Source of the DNA: Malurus cyaneus samueli
Lineage: Eukaryota; Chordata; Aves; Passeriformes; Maluridae
Length of the DNA: 64,000 nucleotides
Direction: 5' to 3'
Assembly (NCBI GenBank): GCA_009741485.1
Contig: CM019216.1
Location: 54,106,918 to 54,170,917, forward strand
In this document: piece after piece, positions 20,871 to 33,300 of the stretch
Layout: each line of letters opens with the position of its first letter
How positions within the stretch are numbered: position 1 is the first letter of the stretch
Program-made: the position numbers and the translations under genes
The notes under the pieces: model-generated
Seen by the model: only the letters and a program-made list of their open reading frames with translations
The model's database searches: none
What the model was told of the DNA's origin: nothing

Positions 20871-22640
20871 AGAGCTTTTGCAGGTGCAGAGCTGTACATG
20901 GTGCAATTGAAGCCCCATGAACTTCAGCTGATCTTTATAGCTTATCTTTACAAGTTCAAGGCCAAAAAGATTTTTCTTGCTAAGTGCTGGGGAAGGGAGT
21001 AGCTTTCATGGAGCAGGAATTTATAATTATCTAAGAATTTCTCCTTTGCATCTCTTCTTCCTTTGAAACTGGTTTGCTGGCTTTGATATGAGTTTAAGGG
21101 AGACACTTGAGGATATTGCTTAGAAGGATCAAACTCTTGTATTACAGATATAGTAGGAAACTTGTAACAGTTTCATGTTCCAAAGGATAAACAATTTATC
21201 TGTTTGTAAACACTTCATTTTCTCCTGAAAAGTTGAACATCAGTTTTGTAATGAAGTTATATTGTTCAGAGACAAAAAAAAACCCAGAATTTTGGTAGTT
21301 TGTGGTGACAAAACCAACTGCCATTATATTAAATACAACTCTTATGATCCAATTACAGAGTTTTTGTAAATATAATTTAGTAATGGAGCTGACAGCAACC
21401 TGCTCTACATTCTAACCAGCCTGAAGTGAAATAGTTTGTGATTGTTGATTTTGGGACTCAAAAACATGCTAGAAATTACATATTTATAAAATGTGAGTTA
21501 CAACTGGTAAATCAAACTACAGCATTAATCAATCTTTAATTGTGTATATGTCAGCACACACAAATATTTTTTCCTAAATATTTGTATTTTGACTGCAGTA
21601 AAAATTGCAGCTGTTGGCATTGCATGATGGCGTGGTTTTTAAATCTACCGTTGTTACAGAAGTCATTTAACTCTATTCAACACTGATACAGTGAGAACAA
21701 GTTGTTTGCACAAATCCTTGCATAAACACTTAATTGTGTCTTAGCAATTACCCTTTTTATTGTTTTGGGATTAAACACAGGAGCTCCTTATTAATCATTT
21801 TGGAAAAGCTGTGAGAGAAAATGTCAGGGGAGTTCCAAATTCCTTAATTTGTCCATATAGACAAAGAATGAAGTAAACCAGAAAGCATGATAAGTAATGT
21901 TTAGAGTGGGTGATGTGTCTCTCTAATTGCCTTGAGATGACTGTTGTCTTTCATCATATTAAATGTGTTTACTATATTTAGATACAAAGTTGCCTCATCC
22001 TAACAGAAAAACAAAAGATGAAAATGTTTTAACTGCTGCTTGTAGAAGTAGTAGTGGGTAAGACTAAAATTTTGATTGTAATGAAGATGTCATTTGGGCC
22101 CATTAATCAAGCTTGAAATTAGCCTGTTAGCAGATGAATACCAGGAGGAGTGATTTTTATCTTTTCAGTAATACCTTTCAATGATTACTGCACAGGGAGG
22201 AGGGTAGAGCTGTGCAGTACCCTTCTGAAAGGAATTTAGAAAATCTCTTTGGTAATTTATTTGAGCTGTTAGTTTTACATGTTTCTGGAACATTATATGA
22301 ACACAGAAAAACTCCACAGGAATATAACAATAACAAAAAATGTACTGCAAGCAATGAGTTGGGCCTTGTTACAAGAAGGCATTAACAAGGGCAGATAAGA
22401 CTTTACTGAGGGGAAAGTGATCAAAAGTATTTGGGTAAGTCTGGCACTTTTTAATGTGCAAGAGCAAGTGAAGAACTGACATAGTTGTGAAATATCACTT
22501 GCGAATTTTGATTTATATTAATATACCTTTATCAATACATTTTGAGGTCCCTGACAGTCAAATTTGGCAAAGCATTACCTATAAAGAAGACCAAAACATA
22601 CATACAAGATGGTTAATTTGTGAACCCTTTTATTCCCTCC
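20871..22640. other. ARMT1-CCDC170 spacer, middle part
   Basis: AT-rich DNA between the low-complexity tracts and the first CR1 fragment. I see no exon, repeat family or RNA gene here. If the GC-rich patch at 20.1-20.55 kb is the CCDC170 promoter, this is part of its first intron. Confidence 0.6.
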
Positions 22641-22679
22641 CCTCAAAGTGACTGCAATCAGTGGTTTGGTTTCTTCCAG

Positions 22680-22920
22680 ATAACCAGTGACAGGACAACA
22701 GGACACAGTCTTAAGCTGTGCCAGGGGAACTTTGGGTTGGCCATTAGGAGGAATTTCTCTACAGAAAAGGTGGTTAGACATTGGAATGAGCTGCCCAGGG
22801 AGGTGGTGGAGTCACCATCCCTGGTGGTGTTTAAGAAAAGACTGGAGGTGGCACTCGGTTGATCTCAATGTTCTCAGAAGCCTTTTCCAACTTCATTGAT
22901 TTTGTGATTCTGTTTTTGTA
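22680..22920 (+). mobile_element. CR1 LINE 3' fragment
   Basis: The translated segment at about 22710-22860 matches the typical end of the CR1 reverse-transcriptase ORF (pattern [20 protein letters not shown]). It is followed by a short 3' tail whose end (TGATTTTGTGATTCTG) resembles the CR1 8-bp terminal repeats. The copy is 5'-truncated, as most CR1s are. It is not a functional gene. Confidence 0.88.
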
Positions 22921-22995
22921 TGTGCTAACAAAATCTGAATAGTGTCTGAACCTTCTCATGCTCACTGTTGTGGCTTTTCTGAGGTGATGTGCATG

Positions 22996-23018
22996 CTGGC
23001 TGGCTGGCTGGCTGGCTG
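22996..23018. repeat. (GGCT)n microsatellite
   Basis: Five consecutive CTGG/GGCT units lie in unique sequence just after the CR1 fragment. Confidence 0.9.
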
Positions 23019-23139
23019 CTGCTACCAAGAAAAGATCTGCAGTAACCAAGTGTGGAAATTTTTCAACTACCCATTCATTCCGGTGTTTCATGTTGGATGT
23101 CATCTTCTTTCTGGTTGCAGCAAATAATAATAACAGCAC

Positions 23140-23140
<1 letters not shown>

Positions 23141-23183
<43 letters not shown>
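23141..23183. repeat. (TAA)n microsatellite, about 14 copies
   Basis: An uninterrupted trinucleotide array; a short related piece (AAATAATAATAA) precedes it at about 23121-23132. Perfect repetition suggests it is probably variable between individuals. Confidence 0.97.
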
Positions 23184-23185
<2 letters not shown>

Positions 23186-26100
23186 AACCCTGCTGCTCCA
23201 TTGTATTTGCAGAAGTTAGAACAATTTAATGCACATATGCACTCTGAATGAAAAAATATTAATTTGTCTTAAGAAAAAACATTGCAGATTTGGGATAGTT
23301 GTGATGCTGGGATTTACAGAAATCATTGAATAGCCCACTGAGTCCAACCAGTGTATGAACTCCTGTATAAACTTGCAGGTAAACAGGGCCCACTGATTAC
23401 CTCAACCAGTAAGGGGCGGGGAAAGATGTATTTCAGTTTAGATAGATCCTGTGTTACTGCTTAGATACTTTTTCCTTTTAAAATATAACAGTGTAGGAGA
23501 GATGCAGGACAAAAGGAGAGGTGAAATAAAAACTTGTAGCATCTGAAAAGCAGAAACAAAGGAAGCAATCACTGCACAATGGCTGACTGTGTAGCTGAAC
23601 TGGTGAATGTAATCTGGACAAGTCACCATGAAGTTGTCTGTTTGGGTTAAATGTGTGTTTGAATACTGTAGAGGCTATCAGAGCTCACAGGCTGCCAGAG
23701 AAACCTTTCCATGGTGTTCTTGCTTTCATGCTCAACTTTGCTGATGGTAACCGATGATATAGTTTAGCAAAGCATGTCTGTGCAAAAATAATGTCTTGTG
23801 CCATCATATTACAAATCTAATATTCAACCTTTCTTCCCTCTTTCCCCCATTTGTTCTGTAGAAGCAAAGGAAGAATGAAGTCAACAAAGGTTCGTGAGTC
23901 ATCATTTTTGATTTGTGAGCCCCAATGTGTTCAGCTACTTTGGGAAGGGGAAGATGAAATCCCTGCCCTGAGCACGGTCTACAGCAGTACACAGACAAAT
24001 CACTCCGGGTGGTGATGGGTGCCTAGATACTTACAGGGGCCTTTCTCTTTCAATAAAGAGTTTTTAAAAATATATGTTTTGGGAAAGGGGTCTTGGCTAT
24101 GTGCAGGAAATGGCAGTGGTACCAGCATTTGCCAGCGTTGAAATAAGAAACACAGAAGGAAATCACAGAAAAGCTGCCAAAAGCAGGATGGGAGTGAGTG
24201 ACTCGAATGGTTGGCGTATTTCAAAGTACAAGGATAGGTATAAAACTACTGACTGTTTGTTGTTTCTGAATCAAATGAAGTTTGCCAACTAAAGGCTGGA
24301 TTACAGGGAGATAAAGGTAGTTATTTGGTAAAAAAATAAAAAAAAAAGGTCAACAATAACAAGGACCATTGTTGATCTTCTTTAGAACCTCTCTTACTAA
24401 AAAAACTGAAGGTCCAAGTAGATATACTGCTCTTAAATATTGTAAGTATAGGCTTGGCTTCTGTTTAGCATGTGAAATTAAAAGAAAGCTTCATTTTCTT
24501 GCAGGTAAGTGGAAGGAGATCAAAAAAATAAAAATGTGAATGGGAGTAACACCCAAAGCCTAAGTTATTTAGAGTTGATTGAATGTTAAGACTTCTTCCA
24601 TTTACTGTCTTTTATTCTTTTAACACTTCATTTGTTCTATTTTCCTAACAAAAAATCCGTATTACATAGTACAGATTACATATCACTCACGAAACATTGC
24701 AAATCTGAAGTTTTCCAGAGATAGAAAAGTCCCACACCTGGATTACCAATTTTACTGCTGTAGTACAGTCATGCCAAGTTGATTGTGTTGTCTGATAGGT
24801 CTGATTAAAGATCAGACTTGTGACTGACTGATGGCAAATCACCGAATCATTGAAAACTCTTAATATGAAAGCATGCACACTCACTGCTGAAAGTATGATG
24901 ATAATACCAACTTTCCTAGTGGGTACTACCATGTGTGATTAGTTTTATATTTACTAAGGCACTGGAGGGTACAGAGATCTGTCTCCATAAATCTCACTAA
25001 GACTGTAGATAAGTGAAACAGGAATTCCAATTGTCTTTTGCACCTGGCTTCATTTAAACTACTTTTAAATCCTTCTGCATGTGTAGCTGCATCTTTAAAG
25101 TGCTCATCATTTATAAATCTAATTTGCATGAAAAACATAGATTTTGGAAGTTTCAGCTGTAAAGCTGTTACAGGCATTTTTGTTGCTGAAAGGGGACTTC
25201 ATCCTTCACCTATGCTCTGAAATGTATTATTTCATCAGTTTTGAAATGTATTCCTTCTTTCTGTAAAGTCATAAGTAGTGTTTGTTTAGGGAAGAAAAGG
25301 AAAAACCTACATTCATACAGTACTACAAATGTAATAACATACAGAAACAGCATAGACAGTTTTCCTGTTTGCAATCTCCATAATTTTGAAACCCTGGTGT
25401 ATTACAGAATGAGAAAAATGCCCTCTAGATTAAAGAATTTCATGTGGTTGTACATGTGAAAAAAGTGAAGTGAAGGAAAAGTGAGAAAAAAGTAGTGAGG
25501 AGATGGCACATGCTTTCCCTTACTCCCTCAGAACAGTGATAAAGTGTTGAGGAAATCAGCAGCCCTTTTATCTCCCAGATTATGTGCTGTGTTCTAGGTG
25601 GCCGTGAGTTTTCTGCATGTGTCAGTCTGGCTTGATGAAAGTGGCAACTCCTTTGTGAAAGAGCACAGCTGAGTCTTTGAAGGAGATGAATGCAATTAAA
25701 CTTGATGGGTCTAATCTAGTGTCAACTAGCACAGGGTAGAAAGATTAAAGAATAGAGCTGGCGATATTATAGCAACTAATCCAAGGTGATTTATCTGCTG
25801 CTACAGTCTAAACTAGTAGCTTTTCTTCATTCATCAGAGATTTCTCTAAGCACTTCATGGTAAAGACTTATTTTATTCGATGTTCACAGATTTTCAAGCT
25901 CTTATTTTCTTTTCCTATTTAGAATGGGTAGGGACTGAACTTGTAATTTATCTCAGCCAGGATGGAAACTGATGCTTATGTAGAAAAACATAAAGAGAAG
26001 ATCTCTCTCTCTCCATTGGAATATATTTTTCTACCAGCAGTCATTATCTGGGGGTGTTTTGCATTTTTTAATGTATGCCCAAATGTATGAGGACTGCAGT

Positions 26101-26540
26101 TTTATTTCAGTCCTGTGTGAGAGCTGATGGAGTAAAATTCCCATGTTTGGTTCTTGGCCATGTGTGCTCTGAGCATAACCTGGACTTAGTTATGCTCTGA
26201 AGAGGTTACATTTCAGCATTTTATAGTTACTATTGGTTGGGAAAAAAAAAAGTTCTAATGAAACTCTGTCAAGACTTCAGGTCTGAATTTTCTTCTTGGA
26301 AGTCTTAAGTAAAAAAGGTCAAGAAATCCAGTGCATTCCTGCTCTGCTGTAGAAGAGCAGAACAGCACAAAAAGGAGAAAGCCTAATGTAGAATCTAAAG
26401 GGCACAACTAAAAGCACCCTTTAGATTCTACAGTATCTTCCTGAAAGGCTTGTACAAGTGGTGTGAAGGATACCATACTAGAAAGACAGAGGCAGTGCTT
26501 TCCATGGAATCAGAACTTGAAAAAGAATGAAAGGAATTCA
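23184..26540. other. Spacer DNA upstream of CCDC170 coding exons
   Basis: AT-rich sequence with no supported gene. A piece at about 23310-23410 (tcattgaa...gagtccaacca) may be a decayed CR1 3' end in minus orientation. It is too short to call. The missing CCDC170 first coding exon, expected to be about 12-20 codons, could lie here or further left. I found no convincing candidate. Confidence 0.55.
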
Positions 26541-26599
26541 GTATGGTGATCTCCAGGGATGAGAAAGAAGCAGTCAGAAAGCTGAAATTTTGTCCAGGT

Positions 26600-27060
26600 A
26601 ACAGAGTTCAAAAGGACTTTAACCTTGACAGGTTAGAAGTAAAAGAGCAAATGACAAGCCAAAAACTGACTTGGAGGACCAGATGCAAGTGTCTGAGTAG
26701 GCATGGGCTCTTCAACCTGGTAGAGAGACTGTGGAGATGAGAAATCTGCAAAATCATGAGTGGCACAAAGGAGATTGTTAGCCATTGCTTTTTTTCAACA
26801 TTTCTTCTGAAATAAAAATGCGGGGATGTGTAGTATAATAGAAGTCTAGAAACCAAAGTGATTCTTTGCATAAGAGACATGTGAGGACTCCCTTTGGTTA
26901 AAGTTTACATGGGTTGAAAGAGTGACTGGATAAGTTTGTAGATACTAAATACATAGAAACTGCTGGAAATAGCCAGAGCTGAAAACAATGGGTGGTCATG
27001 GGATTTTTGAGGGGAATATCTCACTTTAGCCCTGGTTTTGGTGGCTGAACTTGCAGATGA
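26600..27060 (+). mobile_element. Ancient CR1-like (L3 type) LINE remnant
   Basis: Diverged sequence resembling old amniote CR1 copies. It has a 'gggctcttcaacctgg' block, then 'atctgcaaaatcatgagtggc', and further on 'ctggataagtttgtagat' followed by a block like 'aatagccagagctg'. The order matches the 3' part of such elements. Decay suggests it predates the younger CR1 copies in this window. Boundaries are approximate. It ends less than 200 bp from the first recognised CCDC170 exon. Confidence 0.55.
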
Positions 27061-27245
27061 AAGTGGTGACTTGTAGAAAAGTGACTGTTTAACCTAAATT
27101 TCAATGTGTATTACTCTGGGAATAACATATTTGGACTAATGCCCTTGAGCAGCTTAATCATACAGATTAAAACAAAATAGCTCTGAAGCAAAAATGTCCA
27201 AAAAATGCGATGTCTAATGGTTTTGTTTTCATGCTGTCTTCACAG

Positions 27246-27377
27246 GAATCTCATGATCACGTTCTTTTGGATATTCCTGTCACTAGAGAGCAGATGAATC
27301 ACTATCGAGCTGCAGCTGAAACTGCTCAAAGTGAACTTGCAGCACTTTCAGTGAAGTATGACTGTGCCAAGTCAGAG
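27246..27377 (+). CDS. CCDC170: CCDC170 first recognised coding exon
   Basis: The acceptor follows TTCATGCTGTCTTCACAG (27245) and the donor is GAG|GTGCAT at 27377/27378. The 44 codons include the conserved [20 protein letters not shown] stretch, close to human [14 protein letters not shown]. It is phase 0 on both sides. The frame is also open upstream to an ATG at 27210, which would give 12 extra residues. The strong acceptor suggests an upstream exon supplies the start, but an in-exon start cannot be excluded. Confidence 0.93.
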
Positions 27378-30300
27378 GTGCATTTAAAAATAATTTCAAA
27401 TCCTTCTACAAACCTGAGGATTCTTTGCAGTCACTTTATGTAGAGAATAGAAAGCTTGCAGAAAGTCCAAAACTTGCTTTTACTGCAGAACTTCTGGGAT
27501 TTTCTTTTGTAATGTACCTGTTTTTAGAATGTCTGTATGTTTTTTACTTTGCTTCCTTCTGTTATCAAGAACTGATAATAAGTTTATATTTGAAAGATTT
27601 GAAGCAGTCTAGCTTTTCATCACCGTCTGAGTGCAATCTTTTTATATTAAACCTGAAAATCAGTGTTTCTAAGTTGTGGTTGTTTGAAAGTTCTGACAGA
27701 TACCTTCCTGCTGTTGCTGGTGAGTTAAGATCTAGCAGCCCATCTTTATTCATTTCTGCCCTTTATTCAAGTAGCAGCTCCCCAAATTTGCTTTGCTTTC
27801 ATCACCAGTGAAACTGTGTTTGTGCTAGTGAGGGTGATTGCAGCTAGAGAGGCTGAAGAACACATATACATGCTTTCCTGCTGTGTAGATGGTGCTTCTC
27901 AGGAGAGGATTTACTACAGGCTAATTTTTAGAGCTTCAGTGTTTCCACATGTATTTTTTAAAACACATAACTGACTAAACGTGATTTAATCAAAGTCAGC
28001 AATGTGGACTGACTGCAAATGTGGTCAAATTTACATTACATTGCATTTATTTACGTACAGAACTGCAGGCACAAGTGTCAATTGGCTGAGGTTTAACTGG
28101 ATCAGTTGGTCCCGACATTACTGCAGGGTTCCCCTACATTTAACATTTATCCAGAATCAGTGCTTTAAATTTCAATTTTAAAAAGACCATACAGAATCTC
28201 ATGTTCTCATACAAAGAATTTATTACTGGAAATGTTGAATGGCTTTACTGCCAGAATGTCTGACTGATTTATAAATTCTTCTTCTTCAAGACTGCGCTTG
28301 CAAAAGCATGGTCAAAAAAGCAGCTGTTCATGCTCTTGTTAATAAAGACCTTCATGACCCAGCTGAGGTCAGAGCTTTGTTCTGCTGAGTGCTCTGTAAA
28401 AGTCATGATATGGGATTATTCTTGCTTTTTCTGCTGTTGGAACTGACCACAAAGACAATGGACAGAGGAAAAAAATATCAGATGGGGAGTTGAACCACAG
28501 AGAAATTTTAAGGTTATGTACAGTCTAAGATACCATAGCTTGGTCCAGCTGCCAAGCAAAGCAATCCTATTGTTCCTTCAGCTGCTCATTTCCTTCCCCA
28601 CACTGCCCCACCCCTCGTGCCAGCACAGATGTGTGTGTAGTTTTTATGATGCACTGCTGTGTCAGTGCAACTGAAAAAATAATTCCTCTTGAGTTGCTTT
28701 TTAGCCAGATCTGTTTCCTAGTCTTATTTCAACTCATAGCCATATAAGTGCTTCTTCTAGCACCAAGGGGAGGTGGAGTATGGCAATGAAGCCCATGAAC
28801 CCAGGAAAAAGCCAAGCTGCTTTTCTCAGTCAGTGCTGCTTTGTGTCAGCTCCAGAGTGTCTGAAAAACCAGCGCTTGCACATGAAGCATGAGCCTATCG
28901 AAGGCTGTGCTTCTGCTGCAAGGGTGATACTCCTACCTGGCTTCACAGTGTCAGCCTTTGCTCTGCGAGGTGGCCAGCTCCACTTCCTCTTTCTCCTCTG
29001 CCAGAGAAAAGGGAGCTCTTTTCTATCAGTTGTCATTTAGGTTGTTTGTGGAGGGGTCAGACAAACACAGAGCTGGTGCAAGGGAGAGGACAGGCACGTG
29101 TGGCTGGAAGGAGGAGAAGCAGGACCTCTCTTTTCCAAGGCAGTTGCTCTTTCTGTTGGCACTGAGTATTTCTCTGAGTACTTCTGGTTTGGTCATACTG
29201 AAAGGCTCAAATAGAGAAGTGAATTCCCCATTGTCCTGGACTGCAGTTTAATCTCTTAAAATGTTTGCCACAATTTAAAAGTTCTATCACTCATCATAAA
29301 GAGCAGTTACCTTGGCTTAATTGTTTGCCTGTTAATTTCATGTAATAGGACAGAAATCCTTCAGATTGCATCTTGCTGCCTTTCACTGAAATTTTCAAGA
29401 AAGCTGAAGCATGCCTTGACGCTTCTTGTGACAAAAAAATCCACTTCAAATTACTTGTTTCTAAAAGCAAAAAAAAATTGTATGAAAATTTTGTTTGCCT
29501 GGTGAGTCTCCCTCAATTGCAGTCTTCTAGAGAAGCCTCTAGAGAAGTAGTTCAATGGAAAATGGTATTTTTAACAAAAAAAGAGAGTAAAAACTACTGG
29601 ACTCCATGAACTCTTGGAAAGCTCTAGCATCATCCTTCTTTAGCATTTGAAGCTGATTCTCTTCCTCCTACCCTTCCTTAAGAGGCTCTCTTGCTGTTTC
29701 TGTGTAAATCCAGCTACATTTAAGTGGATTATCATTCCCAAAAATAACAATTTGCTTAAGATGAGATGAGGACACCTACCACACAATCCTTCAAAAATTG
29801 ATTTGCCTCTCAATATGCCTCAAATAATCAAAAGTCTTCACACTCATACAACAGAATGCTATTAGAGCTCCCTGCAGCTATAGGTTATCTGTGGAACTGT
29901 GCACCAGAACTGGAGGCAGGCAGGCAGCAAAAAGAGGCAAAAAAGAGGGAATAGTGGCGTTGATAACTTTATTGTAATGCAGATACGTAAGAGATGTGAG
30001 TAAAGGCTGTGCAGCAGAACTTAAGTTAGACTTTTCCTAAATTCTGAATCAGTAAATAAACTTATCTTCTTATAAGATATAATCTTGAGAAATTGTATTG
30101 TGTTACCCAGCAGTAGCTTTTGTTTTTGCAAACCTCCTCTATTGCTTTTTCCCAGTCATATGAAAGTAAAATTGTGTCCCTCTACTCAGTCTTGCAGTGA
30201 TGGAAATATGTTTCTTGTCACATTACTAAGCTTGTAACACAGTCATATTATTGCAGCCTAGGCAAACAAATCTTCATTAATTTTCTCCTTTTCTATCTAT

Positions 30301-33300
30301 AGCTTCTTAAACTCAGGACCAGCATGATCTCTAAAGAAGCTTCTTTTCAAGAGCTGAAGGCTGAAGCTGAAAGCTACAAGGAAAACAATGCCAGGCAGAT
30401 GTCTCGTCTCCTGTCCTTGCAAACACGAATCCAGGAGATGGAAGAAGAGCTGTGTGGGCTCGCCACTGCCAAAAACCAGGCTGAGCTGACAGCTCAGGTG
30501 GCACACAAGGAAAATTGGGAGCTGAAGGAAGAACTTCATGAGAAAAATGCGGAACTTAAGTAAGAGAGATGGGAGATAAGAAATAATTTTTGTTTGGGAG
30601 GTCAGAATGGTGTAGTTGTCAATACAGAATCCAATGGTGGATAGACTTTATTGCAGTTCTGAATTGTGTTACAGTGCCTTGCACAGCTGTTGTATCTGAG
30701 TGTGTGGAAGGTGCTGAAATTTGGATTTTGTTTTGGGTTGTTAGTTCATAAATGGAGCTTTGAGTGTTTTGTACTTTGAAGGTGAAATGCATTAAATTAA
30801 TGAAGGTGTTATCCTTTAACTGTATCAGAGCACTGGTCTGCCAGTTATACGTAAGTGCTCGTGTTTCGGGTCTGTAGGATGGCGACTCATGGCAAAATTA
30901 ATTGGTATGAAAATATCCTGAACTCTAAAATTCCAAAGTCAGTGCCAGTCATATTAATAGACACCCTATAGACTTTTATAATGGAGTTTTCTGCCCATTA
31001 TCAGGCTAAGATTTGTGACTTTATCAATATTGTCTAGTTAAGAGCAAGGTGAGTGTTTACCAGATGCATGTATTTCCCAAACCAGTATTTCACACAGCTC
31101 TGCCAGGCTTTGTGCATTGAAACTAAATAATTAAGTAATTTTAATAGTTTTAAAATGAATTTTAAATTATAAAATGAAAACCAATTTCAATGATTTTAGA
31201 GAAAACCATTGCAGTGCACTTGTTTATTACCAGCTGGTTTGGTGAAAGCTTTGCCTGGAGAGTGCCATCTGACATAGTGGATATTAAGGCTCTTTAAAAT
31301 GCTATTTCTGGTAGAAAAAAAAAAAAAAAGAAGAAGACAGAAAGGGAAGAAAAGTCTTCTATTCTCTTTGCTTGCCTAGCTCAATGGGACAAAAATGCTG
31401 AAATACTGTGTTTCATACTTTCATACTATAATGATGCTTGTCATTATAGCGATACAATCAATTTTATGGGAATAAATCTCTGCTGTCACTCCCAGAGCAG
31501 TCCTGGCTGCTCTCTTTGGCCCACAACATTTGTGTAATCAGTTCTGTTCGTGCTGATGCATGATGGTCAGGACGAGGGGACTGCTCCAAGGGAAGTGAGC
31601 AAAATAAAAACTTGATTTCTGCCTCTACCAATCCCAGATCTGGTTCATTATGCATCTGGAGTGTGCCACTGGACCTCTGGCAAAAGAGGAGGGAAAAAGG
31701 GAGAATGAGTCTGCTCATTTAGAAGGAACAGACATGTTGGATTGGTCATGAATGTGAAGTGTTTGTTTTCAAAGCTTCTTCTCATCCTCAGCTAATGGTT
31801 ACATGTGTCACTTTGTATGAACAATGCATTGACTCAGTGAGCTTCAGTCACTCAGTTTGGCCACCTTGGTAGTACTTGGCACATGTCTAGTCCTAATGAG
31901 GTATTCAAAAAATGATTTTCACTACAAACCACAAATGGAGGGGAAGAGCAAGCCAGCAGGCATGAAGTGCTTATTTACATTCTATACCTTGGGGATATAG
32001 TAAGAAATGTTTGATCAATTCTATGATGGGCTTCCAGGACGTGCACCTCTCCTGTTGAAAATGATGCTTTTCTACTCAACAGGTCTATTGCCATGGTATT
32101 TTTAGAGTGTGAACTGTCAAAAGCTTCTTTCTTCTTTTCCCTTCCCTTCTCTTTGCTCATTAGTTCTGAAGAGCTGGCAAAACTGTGAAAAAGCTGTGTT
32201 CTACTTTTTAGTACCTGACTGCCTATTTTCTAGGTGCTCACACCTTTATGGTCCTGCTGTGGGTAATTAGGTTATTCTTCACTTATCAAGTGAGTGCTTT
32301 GTACTTCATTTTTTTTATTTTTAGAAGCTGGCATGGTTTTGTGTGTGGATACCTCAATTTTTTAGAGCCACAGAAAAGTTGTGGAGTTGATGGTCAATCT
32401 TATACGATATTCTGACATGTAGGCATGCATATATGGCATGCCTGAGCCTAAAATCTTTTCACCTCTGACATGTCCCTCCTCAGAACAGCAGTTTAGCAAC
32501 CTTCTCATGGCTTAGATTTGCTGGGGCTACAGAGGAAAGGAAGGTGCCCAGAGGTGAGGAAGCTGTGAGGTGCTTGTGGTGTGAGGGACAGTGTCTGCTG
32601 TAGAAGGCAGAGCTCTTTTGGCTCATGGTGTGTGCTGTGCAGTAGTATGTGGAACTGTCCTCATAATGTCCAGAGCAATAATGAGTGTTTTCCATTCCTC
32701 TCTGTTATTCTGCCACTCTCATTCACTTTGCAGCATTTACAGCAGCTGTGCTGAGCTCCCTCCTAAGGATATGTGCTCAATCTTTTCACCGTTTGGTTTA
32801 CTGATTTATACCCACTCCATGTACTGTGTTTGCACTCACTGTGCATTTCCTCTGGGAGTCTGATGCTGCTCTGTGATTATGGAATGGTGCTTTGTTTGAC
32901 TGCCAGCCTAGAGAGGAAGAATTTAGAAATGGAAACTAATGAGTCAAGAAATTACCACCATGCCCACCTTGAGAACTGAGAATAATACTACTCTCTCATA
33001 AGCAAATGAGTTTCAATAAAATATTTGCTCTAAGCAGCTTTTTGGTTACAGCTCAGATCTTGAGTTATTCTAGTGTAAAGAACTTTAGAAAGAACCTAGT
33101 TTTTCAACTGGAAGCATAATAATTTGTCTTGCAAATCTACCACTACCAATCTACCACGTTTCACACTCTGCCATGAAGTACTTCTCTCATGGGTGCTACT
33201 GAGAGGTATTGGAGTTGATATTTGGATTACACTAGTGGTCATTTTGAGCTCTGTTTGGTTGCTGTTTCTGCTAATCTATTTCTTTGTAGTTTTTCATGAG

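Noticed and set aside
22620..22862. 80-codon plus-strand frame
   Set aside because: It is the decayed end of a CR1 reverse-transcriptase ORF, listed as a mobile element and not as a gene.
27425..27811. 128-codon plus-strand frame after the first recognised CCDC170 exon
   Set aside because: It lies in the intron, is not in frame with the exon through a splice site, and has an AT-rich hydrophobic composition typical of random frames.
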